Assembly (NCBI GenBank): GCA_030549775.1
Contig: CM060172.1
Coordinates: forward strand, 125,539,122-125,603,121
Source of the DNA: Tamarix chinensis
Lineage: Eukaryota > Streptophyta > Magnoliopsida > Caryophyllales > Tamaricaceae
Direction of reading: 5' to 3'
DNA: 64,000 nt
Of this stretch, positions 37,464 through 50,590 are shown piece after piece; positions within the stretch are counted from its first letter, which is position 1; the number at the start of each line of letters is the position of its first letter. Both the position numbers and the translations under genes were made by a program. Under the pieces are notes generated by a model. It saw nothing but the letters and a program-made list of their open reading frames with translations. It did no database searches and was not told where the DNA came from.

Positions 37464-38959
37464 TTTTGGTTGTTGAGAATCGGGTTTCGGTTAGAGATTC
37501 GGTTCTCACGATCCTAAATGTTTTAACTGAAAATGTATTTACCTTTGTTCAAGTGAATTTTAAATCCGGATTAGCTTGTGAGGATAGTATAATTGGGTAG
37601 TGTAAGTGGCCTTGTTATTTGCTTTTGTAATTATATCTTTGTATATGGTTACTTGGTATTTCACATGCTTGACTTGTGTTAACTCTGAAATGTTATGTGT
37701 TGTAATTATTATCGTTTTGTAATTAGTTTGCCCTTAAGGGGGTAGTGACCCCACTTGGTTAACCCTAGTCCGGTAGTTTTTTTTTTTGGATTGATAATCA
37801 TAAGGTGTATATTGTTGGATGTATTATGATGTGACATAAATTGTAATATATTTTTATTGAGTTGTTTAATTTTTGGAGTTGTGAGAAACTTAGGTTTGTA
37901 ACCCTAATAGTGATGTTTAAATAGATGTGTCATTTTCAATTGGGAGAAACCTAGAACTGTGATAATGATAATGATAATGATAATGTTGAAGTTTAGATAT
38001 AGGTGTTAGTTTTAATAAGCAGTGTGTAGGGTGCCCAAATTTCTCTAGTGACTTTAATAATTTTGTATGACTTTCATTATGTGTGTATATTTTAATTTTC
38101 TGCTAATTAACATTCATTTACATGTTGCTTCGGTCTTGTATTTCGTGTTGGTAATTTCAACGTTAATGTATGAAAATCCTTCCTTGTAAAATATGCATAT
38201 TTTCTTTTCTAGTTATTGGTGAATGATAATGCATTAAGTTATCTTGTATGAGAACTATTAACGAATAGTCAAAATAATAAATAAATAAATAGATAAATAA
38301 AAATTTTAGGCTTTGAATGCTATAGTTGCTATAGTAGTAGCATTTTCGAATTTAAGTGTCTAGACTATCATGCTTATAGCGTAGATTAGGGATCTTGTTA
38401 GTGAAGTGTTTGTGGTTAAGAATCTCCTTTGACCTAGGTGTATGTGGTTGGTGTGTATAAGAACTTTTTATGAGTTGTTGAGCCAAGTGTTAACTTTGTT
38501 TTCATATGTGATGTTATAGAGATAACTTGTTGAAAAAAAAAATAAATAAAAAATTTTACATGCATGTGATGTATTGGTTGTGTTATTAGAGTTGTGTAAT
38601 CTTTAGAATTTTCATTCCTTTATTCTATTTGAGCTTCACGTTATACTTTTTGTTATTCTTTTGTAAGACCTTATTTTAAAGAATAATATTTTTCTGTAAC
38701 TTGTTTTGACTTTAAATATGTCCTTCTTTCTTGTTTGAATTCTATTGTATTTGATTTGCTAAACATTGATTCTCCTTCTTTTATTTTAGCTCCTATGCCT
38801 TGTTTGTTTCAACTTTGTTTGGTTTGGTTTTGTAAAACATCGTTTTACTTTTCTTCGGATTTACTTTTAACCTATTTATTGTGGTTAATGCTTTATTCAA
38901 TCGTTTTGTCAAGTTTCCGCTACTTAGGTTTTCCCGAACTTCGGGGACGAAGTTCCTTT

Positions 38960-38974
38960 TTAAGGGGGTAGTAA
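38960..38974 (+). other. LARD polypurine tract region
   Basis: TTAAGGGGGTAGTAA directly precedes the 3' LTR. AAGGGGG is the purine core expected to survive RNase H and prime plus-strand DNA. Confidence 0.75.
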
Positions 38975-41900
38975 TGTAATACCCCGGATTTTGAAACCTA
39001 ATTTTATTAAGCCTAATGATTTTATTAGCGTAATTTGATGTAAATATTTAATTATTTTAATTTCGATTCGTTTTATGGATTTATCGACGTTTTCGAATTC
39101 ATATTTGAATTTAATTAATTGTTGTCGTTGCGAACCATTTTAGATGAATTCGTTCACGACCATGATTTTATTATATTCTTATGATTTCGATTTTCGGTTA
39201 AAAATATATATTTTCGTTCTTTCTCGTGTTTTGATTTTAATATTTTAGATTCGTTTTCGATTATAACTTCGTCGTGTGATTACGACTTTATTTTGGAGTT
39301 ATATTTCGTTAACGAAATATATTATTTAAATTATAAAATTTCGGTTTAAATAGTTAAAGTTATTTTAATAATTTTATCCGTAGAAAATATTTCCGAATTT
39401 AAATTTATTCGTTTTTAAAAATCGTTAATATGTTCGGGAAGTTTTAAATTAAAAAGATTTTCGGAGTTTATTTGTGAATTTCTTTCCAGAATTAATTTTC
39501 TTCCGTTTTACGATTTTTGGTTTACGGAAAATCGATTTCGGGAATTATTTAAATTAGTCTCGGTTTATTAGAATTTAATTTAAATATTTACTTTTATGCT
39601 TTTAAATATTATTTCGAGGTCTTATAATATATTTCCGTAAATAATACAAATTTTTATGTTCGTTGGTAAGTTTTTCCGAAAATGTTTCCGAAATTCTTTA
39701 TATAGCTTTTTATTAATTTTAAGCTTTCGGAATCTTATTAAATAATTTTTGTTTAATGAATTTTAGATAAAATATTCCATTAATAATTTTATACTTTTAG
39801 TATTTATTTTATATGTGTATTTAAAAAAAAAAACCCGAGCCCTACCCGACCGGTGCCCGACCCCCCCTCTTCTTTTCCTTTTCTCTTCTTCTCTTTCTCT
39901 TCTCTTCTCTTCTCTCCTTCCCGTGCTCCCTATTTTCTGCGCCAGAAACCCCAGCCCCGACCTCCTCCTCCCTGCTCCTCCTTCGTCGATCGCTCGCCAG
40001 CCACCGCCGGCCACAACGGGCGACGCGACTGACCGCCACGAGCCGCGCCCAGCAGCCACGCACAGCAGCCGAAGAAGGCGGCAGCAACCGCGCGCTGCAA
40101 CAGCGACGAGCAGCAAACGCAGGCTGCGCCGCCACCGCCCGGCCACCGTCGACATCTCCCGACCACCGGCGAGCCACCCCCGGTCCCCGACGAAGCTTAT
40201 CCAGCCTTCCTTTGCTCCGATTTCGTTGATTTTCGTTTGGTATAAATATCCGAAAACCCTAATATTAATTTGATTAATTGAGTGTGATTTAGCTTGTGAT
40301 AAGCTAAATTAATTGTTTAATTATGTATATATGTGCTGTGAGATTGATTTGGATATGTTAATTGTATGGTTTGTGTTGGAAATTTGGGAAATTGAATTTT
40401 AGGCCGGGTTATGCCCAAATTTTTCGGATCCGACCAATTTGGCGATTTTGGATAAATTGATTATACAATATGTTTTTAAATGTATTTAATTTCATGTCGG
40501 AACCGTCAATTTGAGAAATTTATACGTAATCAATCGGAATTTGATTTCTAGGTCAAAATTCGTGTGTATTGAAATTGGGTTGCGTAATTGAGTCGTTCCG
40601 CTCAATTGATTTTACAATATCGTTTGAAATGTGTTTAATTTCATATCGGAAGTGTTGATTTGGGAAAATGGTACGTAATTAATCGGAATTGGATTTTTAG
40701 GTCAAATTTCTTGCGGAACTAAATTGGATTGTGTAATCGGGCCGTTTTATTCAATTGACTATACAATTTATATTAGAATATATTTAATTTCATTTCCGAA
40801 CCATCAATTTATATATTTTAGAAAGAATTTATCGGATTTGCGTTCCGGGCTCAAAAACCCTAATTGTGCTAAATTGGGTATTTCTTTTAGCGGTTTTGAT
40901 CAATTGATTATTTGATATGTTATAAAATGTGTTTAATTGCATTTCTAAACATTCAATTTAATTAAATTAATAGAATTCAACTGAATCGCATTTTCGGGCC
41001 TAAAACCCTAGATTTCAAGTGAGATTATGAAATTGGTTATTTGTATAATTGTTTTTCTAAAATTAAATTTGTAGAAATAGTTGAAATGATCCTAATTGCT
41101 TTCTAATACCTTTAATTGGAATTAATTGATTTGAATTACCTGAGTTTGTGTCGTGGGCTTTAAAACCCTAATTTTGAAAACGGATCATCTTGAATTGGTT
41201 AATCGGAATATTGTTTTGTTGAAACTGATTATCTAGATTTATCTAAAATTAGTGTAATTGTGTTTTGAAACTATCAATTTGAGGTAATCGAAGTGATTTG
41301 GTCGATTTGTAGTTTAGGCATTAAAAACCCTAATCTTAGGGGATTATTTTATAAATTGATTTTGCTGTGTCTTTTATCTAATCTATTTCTGTCTTTGGGT
41401 TTTAAATCATTTGATTTATATTTTAGTCTTAAATCTTAATAGAGCTATGCTCTTGAGTCCTGAGTTTTGGACGCGTTTCCCAAGAAAGATCGTTTGTGTT
41501 TATTTAATTAGAATATGTGAATTATTAATTGATAAGATAGTTTCTAACCTAGTTATGATTTCTATCGGCGATCTAGGAAAAATTTCTCGTGGATTGTCGA
41601 GCTTTCGATAGCTCTCCCTCCTTCTCAATTTGCTTAGCTAGCTTCGGGTTGAGGTAATTCATTACTTACCTTTACTTATGGTAGAATCTGGATGTATTTC
41701 TGTTCCGAGTGGAGGGTGATGACTATGCTTATTGATCATTTAATCCTGTCCAGTGTATGTTGTTTTCTGTGTGGAAATTTTATGTATGTATGAGTTCATA
41801 GCCCTAATACCAATGTATGTTAGTATGACGTTGAATATGGTATGTATTTGAGTATGTGAATGGTTGAGTATGGATTTGAAACTATTTGATACTCTATGCT

Positions 41901-43357
41901 GTATCCTTATGTCAAAGAATTATTCATGTGGGCCTGATTTATGGTCGGTTAAAATCCTTGAATAAGATACTAATAACTTAAAGTGAAAGATCACGCGAGT
42001 TGGGCCGAGGTGTAGGGTCCGTTCCACCGGACGATAATAGTGGCTCGGGTGTGTTGTCCCCGAGAGGTGCTTAAAGCCGTTCCACCGGTTCAGAATAGTG
42101 GCTCAGGAGCGTTTTGCCCTGAGAGGTGTAGAGTCCGTTCCACCGGACGATAATAGTGGCTCAGGTGACTTGTCCCTGAGAGGTGCTTCAATCCGTTCCA
42201 CCGGATTAAGAATAGTGGGGCCCTATACTCATCGTGAAAAAGAATATGGTATGAATTAAGTAATGAATAAGACACTAATTATTTAAAGTGGAAGATTACG
42301 TGAGTCAGGACCAGGTGTAGGATCCGTTCCACCGGATGATAATAGTGGCTCGGGTGTGCTGTCCCCGAGAGGTGCTTCAAGCCGTTCCACCGGTTCAGAA
42401 TAGTGGCTCAGGAGCGTTTTGCCCTGAGAGGTGTAGGATCCGTTCCACCGGATGATAATAGTGGCTCGGGTGTGTTGTCCACGAGAGGTGCTTCAGACCG
42501 TTCCACCGGTTTAAGAATAGTGGGGTCCCTGAACTCATCGTAAATAAATAAAATCAGATGTAATAGTGATTATTATCAGATCGTTGGATTGATGTTGTTT
42601 AGCATGCGATCGTGATTTCTTGTACGCTTATATCTTATGTGTTGTTATGCCTCGTAATGTAATCATAAGTATGAATCCGTGATCCTGTGTTTTGTTGTAT
42701 GTAATGCTTGTATAATTGAGCATGAGAATTGTAAGCTAGAGTCTTTCATATCTTATGTGTTTTATGCTTCCTTCCATGAGTTTGGTAGTATTGATTTACT
42801 CAGTACCGGACCCGTACTGATGCTACCTTGATTGAATGGGTCCTGTGATGATCCACTGATGGTGGGGAGCAGACTTCTTGTGCAGGTTTGAGTTCAGATA
42901 TTGTTTTGGGTGGAAGACTTGGCTTGAGAGAGTAGGCAATCCGGAATTTGATATATCGGGATTTGTCTTATTTAACTGTATTTGCATTTGGAATTCTCAA
43001 GTATTGTATTTAAAATTCAAGGGTATTGTAATTAACTTTTAATTTATCGTACTCTGATAAGCTTTTAAAATTCGGATTTATTTCACAGGTTCCGCTGATC
43101 AATTCAGCGATGATTTTATTTAGTGAATTGATTCATTTGCCATCTGTCTGTGGATATCTCCGTGTGGGAGTTTATCCTTACGGCATTGATGTTTGAAGTT
43201 TTATTTGACAGGTTTTAGCCTTGCATCTAGCATAAGATAGATGGTGGACATTTATCTTGTGTTAGATGTGGCGGTAACATTCCCCAAATTCTCTCCTAGC
43301 TTCCGCTTTATCCTTTCAAAATTTTTTTTTTCAGGAGTGAATTTTGGTGGTGTTACA
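38975..43357 (+). repeat. LARD 3' LTR
   Basis: Same length and layout as the 5' LTR. Differences noted by eye include ATGCAGG/ACGCAGG (near 34208 and 40117), ACGGGC/CCGGGC (near 34938 and 40847) and several changes in the hairpin array. They are mostly single transitions. It ends TTTTGGTGGTGTTACA. Confidence 0.92.
41967..42539 (+). repeat. Hairpin array in the LARD 3' LTR
   Basis: Same two blocks of four as in the 5' LTR. The second hairpin here is CTCAGG...CCTGAG (perfect), where the 5' LTR has CTCGGG...CCTGAG (one G-U). The seventh hairpin has one change in its right arm (CCACGAG). Confidence 0.8.
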
Positions 43358-43362
43358 GATGG
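43358..43362 (+). repeat. Target site duplication of the LARD, right copy (GATGG)
   Basis: Identical to 33061-33065. Confidence 0.9.
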
Positions 43363-43409
43363 TGTATAATGTTCAAATAATGGGGCATGGTGTAGAAATG
43401 ATGAAGTAT
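43358..43409 (+). repeat. 21-bp minisatellite, segment 3
   Basis: A short piece of the same array as 32482-33065, left between two retroelement insertions. The segment continues at 52528. Confidence 0.8.
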
Positions 43410-44790
43410 TGTAATACCCTAAATTTTACCTTAACCTAATCACGAATAATTAATATCTTAACCTAATTATTATTTAGAAAATTTTATATTTTAGCCTCAC
43501 CCTAATTCTTTAATCCTAAAATCTTAACATAATTTTATCATAATCCTAATCTTTGACCTGGGTAAATTATATTTTTTAACCTAACCGTAACCTTGGTAGA
43601 TTTATATATATCTAATAGTATCTAATTTAGCTAATCACAAACTTAATATAATCTAACCCTTAATCACTCACCCTTTTCATATTCTTTTTCTTTTCTTTCA
43701 CCTTTTCATTTTTGTTGCTCCATCTCTTGTTGACTTTTTCTTCTCCTTTCCACTACCTCGCATGTATTTATTCTAAATTATGCAACACACTACTGTCCAC
43801 TTTAATCTCAACCATCATCTCCATCAATTCCATCTAATATGTTCTATTGAAAATTTTTCCATCAACCCATGCCTTGCCATCTCCTCATGCCCTGGTCATC
43901 ACCCTCATGGTACCATCACCCCTCTGTCATGCCCAATCACCATCACCACCATCCTTTTCCATTCTCCCTTTTTCACGCCGCCATATATGTCTATACATAT
44001 GCTAACCTTTCAACCTCTTCCCACCTCATTGATTGCCACATTTATTGCCCCATCTTCTGTTGAGAAAACCACCCTTGAACCACCTTCTTATTCTTCTTCC
44101 TTCCATGCCATGTTTGAACATCATTGAACCACCATCACCATCCACGCACCACCACCAAGCATCACCATTTTCTTGGTAAAACAACCCCCTCAACCACCCC
44201 ATCAATCCCCCGCATGGTCATTGGCCATCACCACCCTTTTCTATCACATTTTCCCTCCTTCTCCATATGCTCTATTTCTTTTACATGAGGTGCACGATCA
44301 TGCTTCTCACACACACTCCAACCATGACCTCACAAACTCTATCACATGCATGTTCTTCTTATGCACATCCCACCTAGGAGTGCTCACACAGCTCATGCAT
44401 GGTCTTGCACACAACCATGCACCTTCTTTTCCTTCTTACCCACGTACGCATGTGCTTCTTGGGTACCGACCACCCATATGCGTTTATTACTCTCAACCTA
44501 TGCACCTACACCCATGCCATCTCTTTTTCACATCCATGTTGCTCTTATAGCACACTTATGCTCCCCTCAAACATCACTAAAATACCACCGTAGCACCACC
44601 ATATCTTCCACCACACTTCCATGCAACCCAAGCTTCTCATTGAATTTCTAATCATTTTTCCTTGTGATTGATGTAAGGATGGCACAGTAAGCCAAACTTA
44701 TGTCAATTAAGGCAGTAACACCCAAATAATTTGATATTACAGTTCTACCAAAATGAAATTTTTTTAATAGTAAATTTTAGGGGTGTTACA
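43410..44790 (+). repeat. Family D 5' LTR
   Basis: Starts TGTAATACCCTAAATTTTACC and ends TTTTAGGGGTGTTACA, about 1.4 kb. It has a pyrimidine-rich block (about 43670-44650) with several overlapping His/Pro/Ser-rich open frames that are composition artefacts. It lacks the hairpin array and long AT-rich leader of the other families, so it is either a shorter type or internally deleted. Its last 140 bases match 52385-52527. Confidence 0.75.
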
Positions 44791-44793
44791 AGT

Positions 44794-44805
44794 TAGTATC
44801 AAAGC
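44794..44805 (+). other. Family D primer-binding site, mutated
   Basis: TAGTATCAAAGC, with two differences from the initiator-tRNA-Met complement TGGTATCAGAGC, just after the 5' LTR. Confidence 0.65.
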
Positions 44806-45042
44806 TTTGGTTTTTATTACAACATTGTTTTTTCAAAATTTGGATTTCAAACTATTCCCTATTTGATTTTATCAGTCTATTTCATATTTTAAGAAACTCA
44901 ATTATTTGAAAACCTTGATTAACTTGTGAGGAATTGAAAATGGGTAACCTATGTGGCATTTTAATATGATTATGTGCAATATGTGCCAGTAAGATAGGAA
45001 TATTTTATCTTAACATATTTTTCTATCTTGCAGTTAGCTAGC

Positions 45043-47894
45043 CATGACACTTAACAGTTATGTTGGTTTCTTAAAGGAGACTTTTAAGGAATTTATTGAG
45101 TTCATTAGACGTTCGCCTAAACCTCAGCATCAACCTCAACCATTGTCACCACCTTCGCATTACCTATAGGAGGATATTGGAGAGGACTAGTTTTGAAGGG
45201 TTATGGGACATCATCCACCAATCTACGCTGGTGATGAAGAACTAGTTATCCTGGATGGATGGATATGAAATATGGATAGGATGTATGAAGTAGTTGGTTG
45301 GGCACTTGCTTATAGGCAAGCATTGTAGCTTTATTTTTAAGTGGAGTCTTGAACACTTGGTAGGTAGGTTGACATGTGTAGGGAGGACTGCTAGTCCAAG
45401 GAGGACTTCAAGGTGACAATTTGTACTAAGTTTTACCTTGAGAGTCTTAAGAGTGATAAGTCGAAGGAGTTCATGCAACTAAATTAGTAGGACATGACTG
45501 TAAGGTAGTACCACACACGATTCACCAAGTTATTGATGTTTGCGCCGAGGATAGCAACTAATGAGTCGATAGTGGTATATCAATTTGAATAGGGACTCCA
45601 CTTTAGCATTTGGAGGATGATGGGTGTACTGGATTTCTAGGGTTTAGCCATGTTATATGAATGGGTGTGTGTTACCGCTACTTTGGTATAATAACAGGCT
45701 TCCATTTTGGGTAAGAGGAATGGAGACACAAGGCTATGGAGGTGGAAACCAATTACAAGGAGGACGACCTTCAAGGTTTCAGTAGCAGGGTTAGATCCAC
45801 CCTCGGGAAGGTTAGTTTCAACACCAGGGTCATATGAGTGGCCATAGTAGATTTTTTTACTCAACCGAGGCACTTTTGTGTCATTTCTCTAATCAAGATC
45901 ATCTAAGGCGAGACTACCAAGGCATTTTGGTTCAATATAGGATGTGTGGTCAACTGGGTCACAAATCATTTAAGTGTCAGCGTCAGTAGGGTGAGTTCCA
46001 ATAATAGGGACCCCTGATACCTCAATAGTAGGAATACCAATAGCGAGCCTACTAGCCGCAACAACAGCAACAAAGCGAACCTACCCAAGCTAGTGGTCAG
46101 CCTAAGGAGGCTAAGGAGATACCACAGGGGCCTCACCCATTTCCTTAGAGGGGAGGATAGACCCAGGGTTATGAAGGTAATCATGAAGAATACCAAGGAG
46201 GACAGTCAGGTGGACACCAAAATGTCATCAAACAGACAAATGTTGATTGACAGATGGATGTGGTCACTACTATATTCTCCATCATTTCATTACTAGTTTA
46301 TGTGTTGTTTGATTCAAGAGCATCTTTCTCATTGGTATCTTATATGTTTATTGCTAGATATGATTTATATCCATCTTTTATTGTATCTATTTTGTGATGA
46401 TGTCTTCTAGGGATAGATTGTATTGTAATAGGCTCTACTCAGACGTGGCCTTAGAGATAGGTAGGGTAGACTTCCTAGTAGAATTGATTGAGATGGACCT
46501 TTAGGACTTTGATATCATCCTAGGGGTGGATATGTTGGAGAAGTACATGGCAGTGATAGATTCTTTATAGGAGAAAGTCGTGTTGCAGGGACCTCAAGGT
46601 GCTAAGGTCTTCTCCCGAAGATGGAAGCCTATGCCTACAATAAAGGTTATAGCTGCCCATACACTATATTTGTTGGTGTAAATGGGTTACCCAATGTATT
46701 TGTGTGGAATTCAGAAGTTAAAAAAGGAAGTATTTTCTTTAGAGGATATTTTAGTTGCTCGAGAGTTTCCTTTGGTATTTTGAGAGAAAATATTGGGCAT
46801 TCCACTGGTACGTGAGATTGACTTCAATATTGAGTTAGTACCAAGGGAGGATCCAGTTTCGAGGGTGCTTTATTGGATGAAACTATTAGATTTGAGGGAG
46901 ATGAAGGCTTAGTTAAAGGACTTATTGGGTCATGTATTCATTCTCCCTAGTGTATCTCCATCAAGAGCACTATTTTTGTCCTTAAAGAAGAAGGATGAGA
47001 GTCTTTGTTTGTGCATAGATTATCAGGGTCTGAATCAGTTGATGGTGAAGAACCGCTATCTGCTTCCGATGATCGATGACTTATTTAATTAGCTTTGTGG
47101 TACTTCGATCTTATCAAAGATTGACTTGAGGTTAGAATGTCATTATTTGTGCATCACTGAGGTAGACATCATGAAGACAGCCTTTAAGACATAGTACGAG
47201 CCTAACGAGTTCACGATGATACCCTTTAGGCTCACCAATGCACCTTCCATCTTTATGAAGTTGATGATGAGGATTTTCCAACCATCCTTCAATCAGTTTG
47301 TGGTGGTTTTCATAGATGATATTTTGATATAATATAGGAGTGAATAGGAGCATGAGTGTCTCCTTTGTATGATATTATCTTCCTTAGAGAGATTTTTTTT
47401 TTGGAGATTGTGTTTTTGGGATACAAGGTGTTAATAGGAGGAGTTGTCTTGGACTCGGTGAAGATTTTGGCAGTGATTGAGTGAAAGGCACCCCACTAGT
47501 ACCCTTGAGGTTCGTAGTTTTCTAGGTTCGGTCAGGTACTACAAATGCTTTGTTAAGGACTTCTCAAATGTATCTCATTCTTTGATGAATGTTATAAAGA
47601 AGATGACAATATTCCAATGAGATGATGCATGTAAGGGAGCATTGTAGGAGTTGAAGCGGTGGTTGACAACAACATTGGTTTAACACTACCATTGGGATCA
47701 GATGGGTTTGAGGCCTTCAACGATGCGTTGAAGCATGGGCTTAATTGTGTATTGATGCAACATGCTAGGTACTGACATATGCTTCTCGTCAATTGAAGCA
47801 ACATAAGCAAAACTACCTGATGCATAAGTTAGAGTTGGCAGGCGTTATGTTTGCATTGAATATTTGGAGGCATTATTTGTATAGAACTCAGTAC
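45043..47894 (+). pseudogene. Ty3/gypsy gag-pol polyprotein relic
   Basis: It encoded capsid, nucleocapsid, protease, reverse transcriptase and RNase H for retrotransposition. From ATG 45043 one frame reads MTLNSYVGFLKETFKEFIEF. The capsid block at about 45400-45640 has DFKVTICTKFYLESLKSDKS, KEFMQL and KLLMFAPRIATNESIVVYQF. Two CCHC zinc knuckles at about 45850-45985 are damaged (the second, YRMCGQLGHKSFKC, has its first Cys changed to Tyr). The protease site is DSRAS at 46311, with Gly lost from DSG. Reverse transcriptase shows LKKKDESLCLCIDYQGLNQL, SKIDLR and the catalytic FIDD at 47309-47320. RNase H words [13 protein letters not shown] lie in shifted frames at 47690-47880. Many stops (mostly TAG and TGA) and frameshifts make it dead. 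It is cut at 47894 by the minus-strand LTR, and no integrase follows. Confidence 0.85.
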
Positions 47895-48589
47895 TATAAC
47901 ACCCCCAAAATTCACTACTAAACAATTTTATTTTATTAAAAGAAAATAGCAGAAATGAAAAGCAAATATTGTGAATTTTAGTGATATTACCGCTACACTT
48001 AGTACTAGACCGATTTACTCCTATCGTTTTAGTACCAAGTACTAAGCCTAAAAGAAACAAAATATGATTTATACAAATTCAAATTAAATAGAGTAGCACA
48101 CTAAATTCATTACAAAAGATATAAGCCCACAATTTGCAGTTACAAGATTAAAATCATTTACCAAAGAATTAAAAAGGTGGAAGAGATACCTTAAGGATTT
48201 TCTGGATAATCCTTACACTCGTACCCAAGCCCCCTTGAGATGACACCTACAACGAACACTACCCATTGAATAGGTAGGGGCCCACGAATGGAACCCTTCA
48301 GTACTATGGTACTAAGTAACCCTTTAAACCAAATTGAAAGGCAAGCCCGCATGCAACACATAATACATACACAATATAAAATGATAACATACGAACTAAT
48401 ACATCATTCAACACTGCACATACAACAAGAGAAGTATAACACAGCATCCACATACTTAGCAATTTCATCAAGAGAGACAGGCACCAAGGCTGAACTTATA
48501 TTATAACAGTAGATCATAATGATGATAGTAATCTTTTGGTCTAAAGCCATTAATGAATATTATTATTCAATCCTCATCTCTCGAATTAT

Positions 48590-48970
48590 ATCCATCTAAG
48601 TGCGGGAACCCCGCTATTATAGCCGATGGATCAAAAACATACAGGGCAACATGCACGTGACCACTATTATTTGCCGGTGAACCGGTCTCCAAGGAAAGGA
48701 TGAAGGCTTCTAGCCACTATTATTACTGGTGGATCGGTTTGGCCCCGACTCACATGGTATTCCACTATAAGTTATTAGTATTTTTCCATGATTTTCACAT
48801 CTAAGATCTAGTTTATTGAGCTCGGAACACCCACTATTGTAGCTGGTGGACCGGAATACACATATACATCTTCCAGGACAAAGCGCTCTTGGACCACTAT
48901 TATAACCGGTAGACCAGTACTCATGATATAATTCATCTGGGTACGACTCAATCGTCTTTCACTTTACATG
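48590..48970 (-). repeat. Hairpin array of family B LTR, second copy
   Basis: Words such as CCACTATTATTACTGGTGG (near 48715) and CCACTATTATAACCGGTAG (near 48895) recur at about 60-base steps in two blocks, separated by TCCACTATAAGTTATTAGTA (48761-48780). Confidence 0.6.
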
Positions 48971-49739
48971 ATTAGTGTTTTTTTCTTTTAATTAGCACAA
49001 CAATTCCATTTATTTACCTCAAGGGGAAGATCAAGAACCCAAAGACTCAAAGGTACACCAGTCATACTAGGGCAGACAAACGACTCGGTGCCCTTCAATC
49101 ATCAACCCAAGGACACAAAGGTAACCTGGTCATACTAGTGCATACAAGCTACACAGTACCCTACTAACAAGGACACATAATCTATAAGTATGCATACCTC
49201 CTAAATAGGTCCATAAAGCTAGATAGAGTAAGATGTAGGGTCTGGATGGGGCTCTAAGACACACCAGCAAATACCAGAATAATTGTGGGCTAAACCACGT
49301 TTTTAGGGTAGCAGCCCCTAAAGAGCTACCATTCCCGATCTCAAGGTCTTCCACTTTAATTATTAGTGTCTTAATTAAGGTAATCACGAGAAGCACAACA
49401 ACCACATACTTATTCACTTCCTTTTGTTTTCGATATCATTAAGTAATCCTTATTCATACAATTATCCATGATAACCTAAATAAATCGCTAAGGTCATCCT
49501 TCTCTCATCCAATTCCAATTCAGGATTTATTTCCATTTATTCATATGCCATAAAGGATTTATCACATCATGATCACAATACGGTCTTAGAGTCTGGTTAG
49601 TTCACATCGAAGGATCATGACACACATAACCCTAATACATACTTCAACATATCCAACACATAGTTCCATGCACACTTACAACCCAGGCACCCCTTGCATA
49701 ATTATAATATAACACCATATTATTCAATCCATTGGCATG

Positions 49740-50590
49740 TTAATACAAGTTACCGATTTACCCCTATCATATTTACAAAATTACTGAAATATCCCTTGTT
49801 TGCAAAATTACCAAGTCATCCATTTTTACTTGTCAAATTACCATATTACCCTCTATGTTGCATTATTACCAAATTGCCTCTTAATTGTGTTAGACTACCA
49901 AATTATCCTTCATACTTATTAAACCATCAACTTTACCCCCTCGTACTTGTTAACTTACCAATTTACCCTTCTTGAGGGTTAAATTACCATATTACTCTTT
50001 ATACTATTACACTTGTCAGATTTCCCATTTGATTAGTTAGATTACCAAATTGTCCTTCTTCATTATTATAATTACCAAATTACCCCTTTTTATTGGTCAA
50101 ATTACCAAATTGCCCTTTTAGTTAGTTAAATTATTACCCTTCTTCGTTGTTATAATTACCAAATTTCCTTTTTTATTGGTTAAATTACCAAATTGCCCTT
50201 ATTCATTATTATAATTACCAAATTGTCCTTCTTCATTATTACAATTACCATTTTGCCCCTCTCCATTATTATAATTACCAAATTGCCCTTCTTTATTATT
50301 ATAATTACCAAAATACCCTTACTTTATACCAAATTACCATTTTACCCTTCTCCTTTATTAAATTACCAAAATACCCTTTTTCTTTATGTTAAATTACCAA
50401 ATGCCTTTCTCCTTTATTAAATTACCATCTCACCTCCTTACTTTACAAAATTTTCCAAAATACCCCTTTTCCATTTAAAATTAATACAATGCCCTTCTTA
50501 CTTATCCATTTACTATTTTACCCCTTTTACTCTTATAATTTACCATTTTACCCTTATTATACCACTTTTACCAAAATACCCTCACTTCAT
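49740..50590. repeat. AAATTACCAAATTGCCC minisatellite-like array
   Basis: More than twenty irregular copies of a 20- to 40-base unit built on AAATTACCAAATTGCCCTT, often with TTCATTATTATAATTACC linkers. A much shorter version is present in the other family B LTR (15330-15480), so the array has expanded here or shrunk there. Confidence 0.75.

Larger units (their letters stand above)
37449..38974 (+). mobile_element. LARD interior, non-coding
   Basis: The 1526-bp interior has no open frame longer than 78 codons and no retroviral domain. It begins with the primer site and a leader shared with the relic at 10670. It ends with ...CGGGGACGAAGTTCC and the polypurine stretch, typical of the far 3' end of plant chromovirus polyproteins. 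A 13-base word of the polypurine region recurs at 37734. Confidence 0.85.
33066..43357 (+). mobile_element. Complete LARD-type LTR retrotransposon, family A, very young
   Basis: Two LTRs of 4383 bp each (33066-37448 and 38975-43357) flank an interior of only 1526 bp. Features seen are TG...CA ends, a perfect 5-bp target duplication, an initiator-tRNA-Met primer site and a polypurine stretch. The interior has no gag, protease, reverse transcriptase or integrase. Large LTRs with a non-coding interior define LARDs, which depend on enzymes from a coding relative. The two LTRs differ by roughly two dozen substitutions by eye (about 0.5 percent) and no net length change. At a commonly assumed plant rate this means insertion within the last few hundred thousand years. 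The leader matches the minus-strand gypsy relic at 10670-10759, and the interior's 3' end (NFGDEVPF then stop, up to 38962) looks like the last residues of a chromovirus-type polyprotein. A Tekay/Del-like gypsy origin is therefore likely. Confidence 0.92.

Noticed and set aside
33066..43357. The two 4.4-kb copies as a segmental or gene duplication
   Set aside because: TG...CA ends, primer site, polypurine tract and the 5-bp GATGG duplication identify them as LTRs of one retroelement.
43780..44651. Several His/Pro/Ser-rich frames of up to 125 codons
   Set aside because: Three overlapping frames are all open in a pyrimidine-rich LTR block, which points to composition and not coding.
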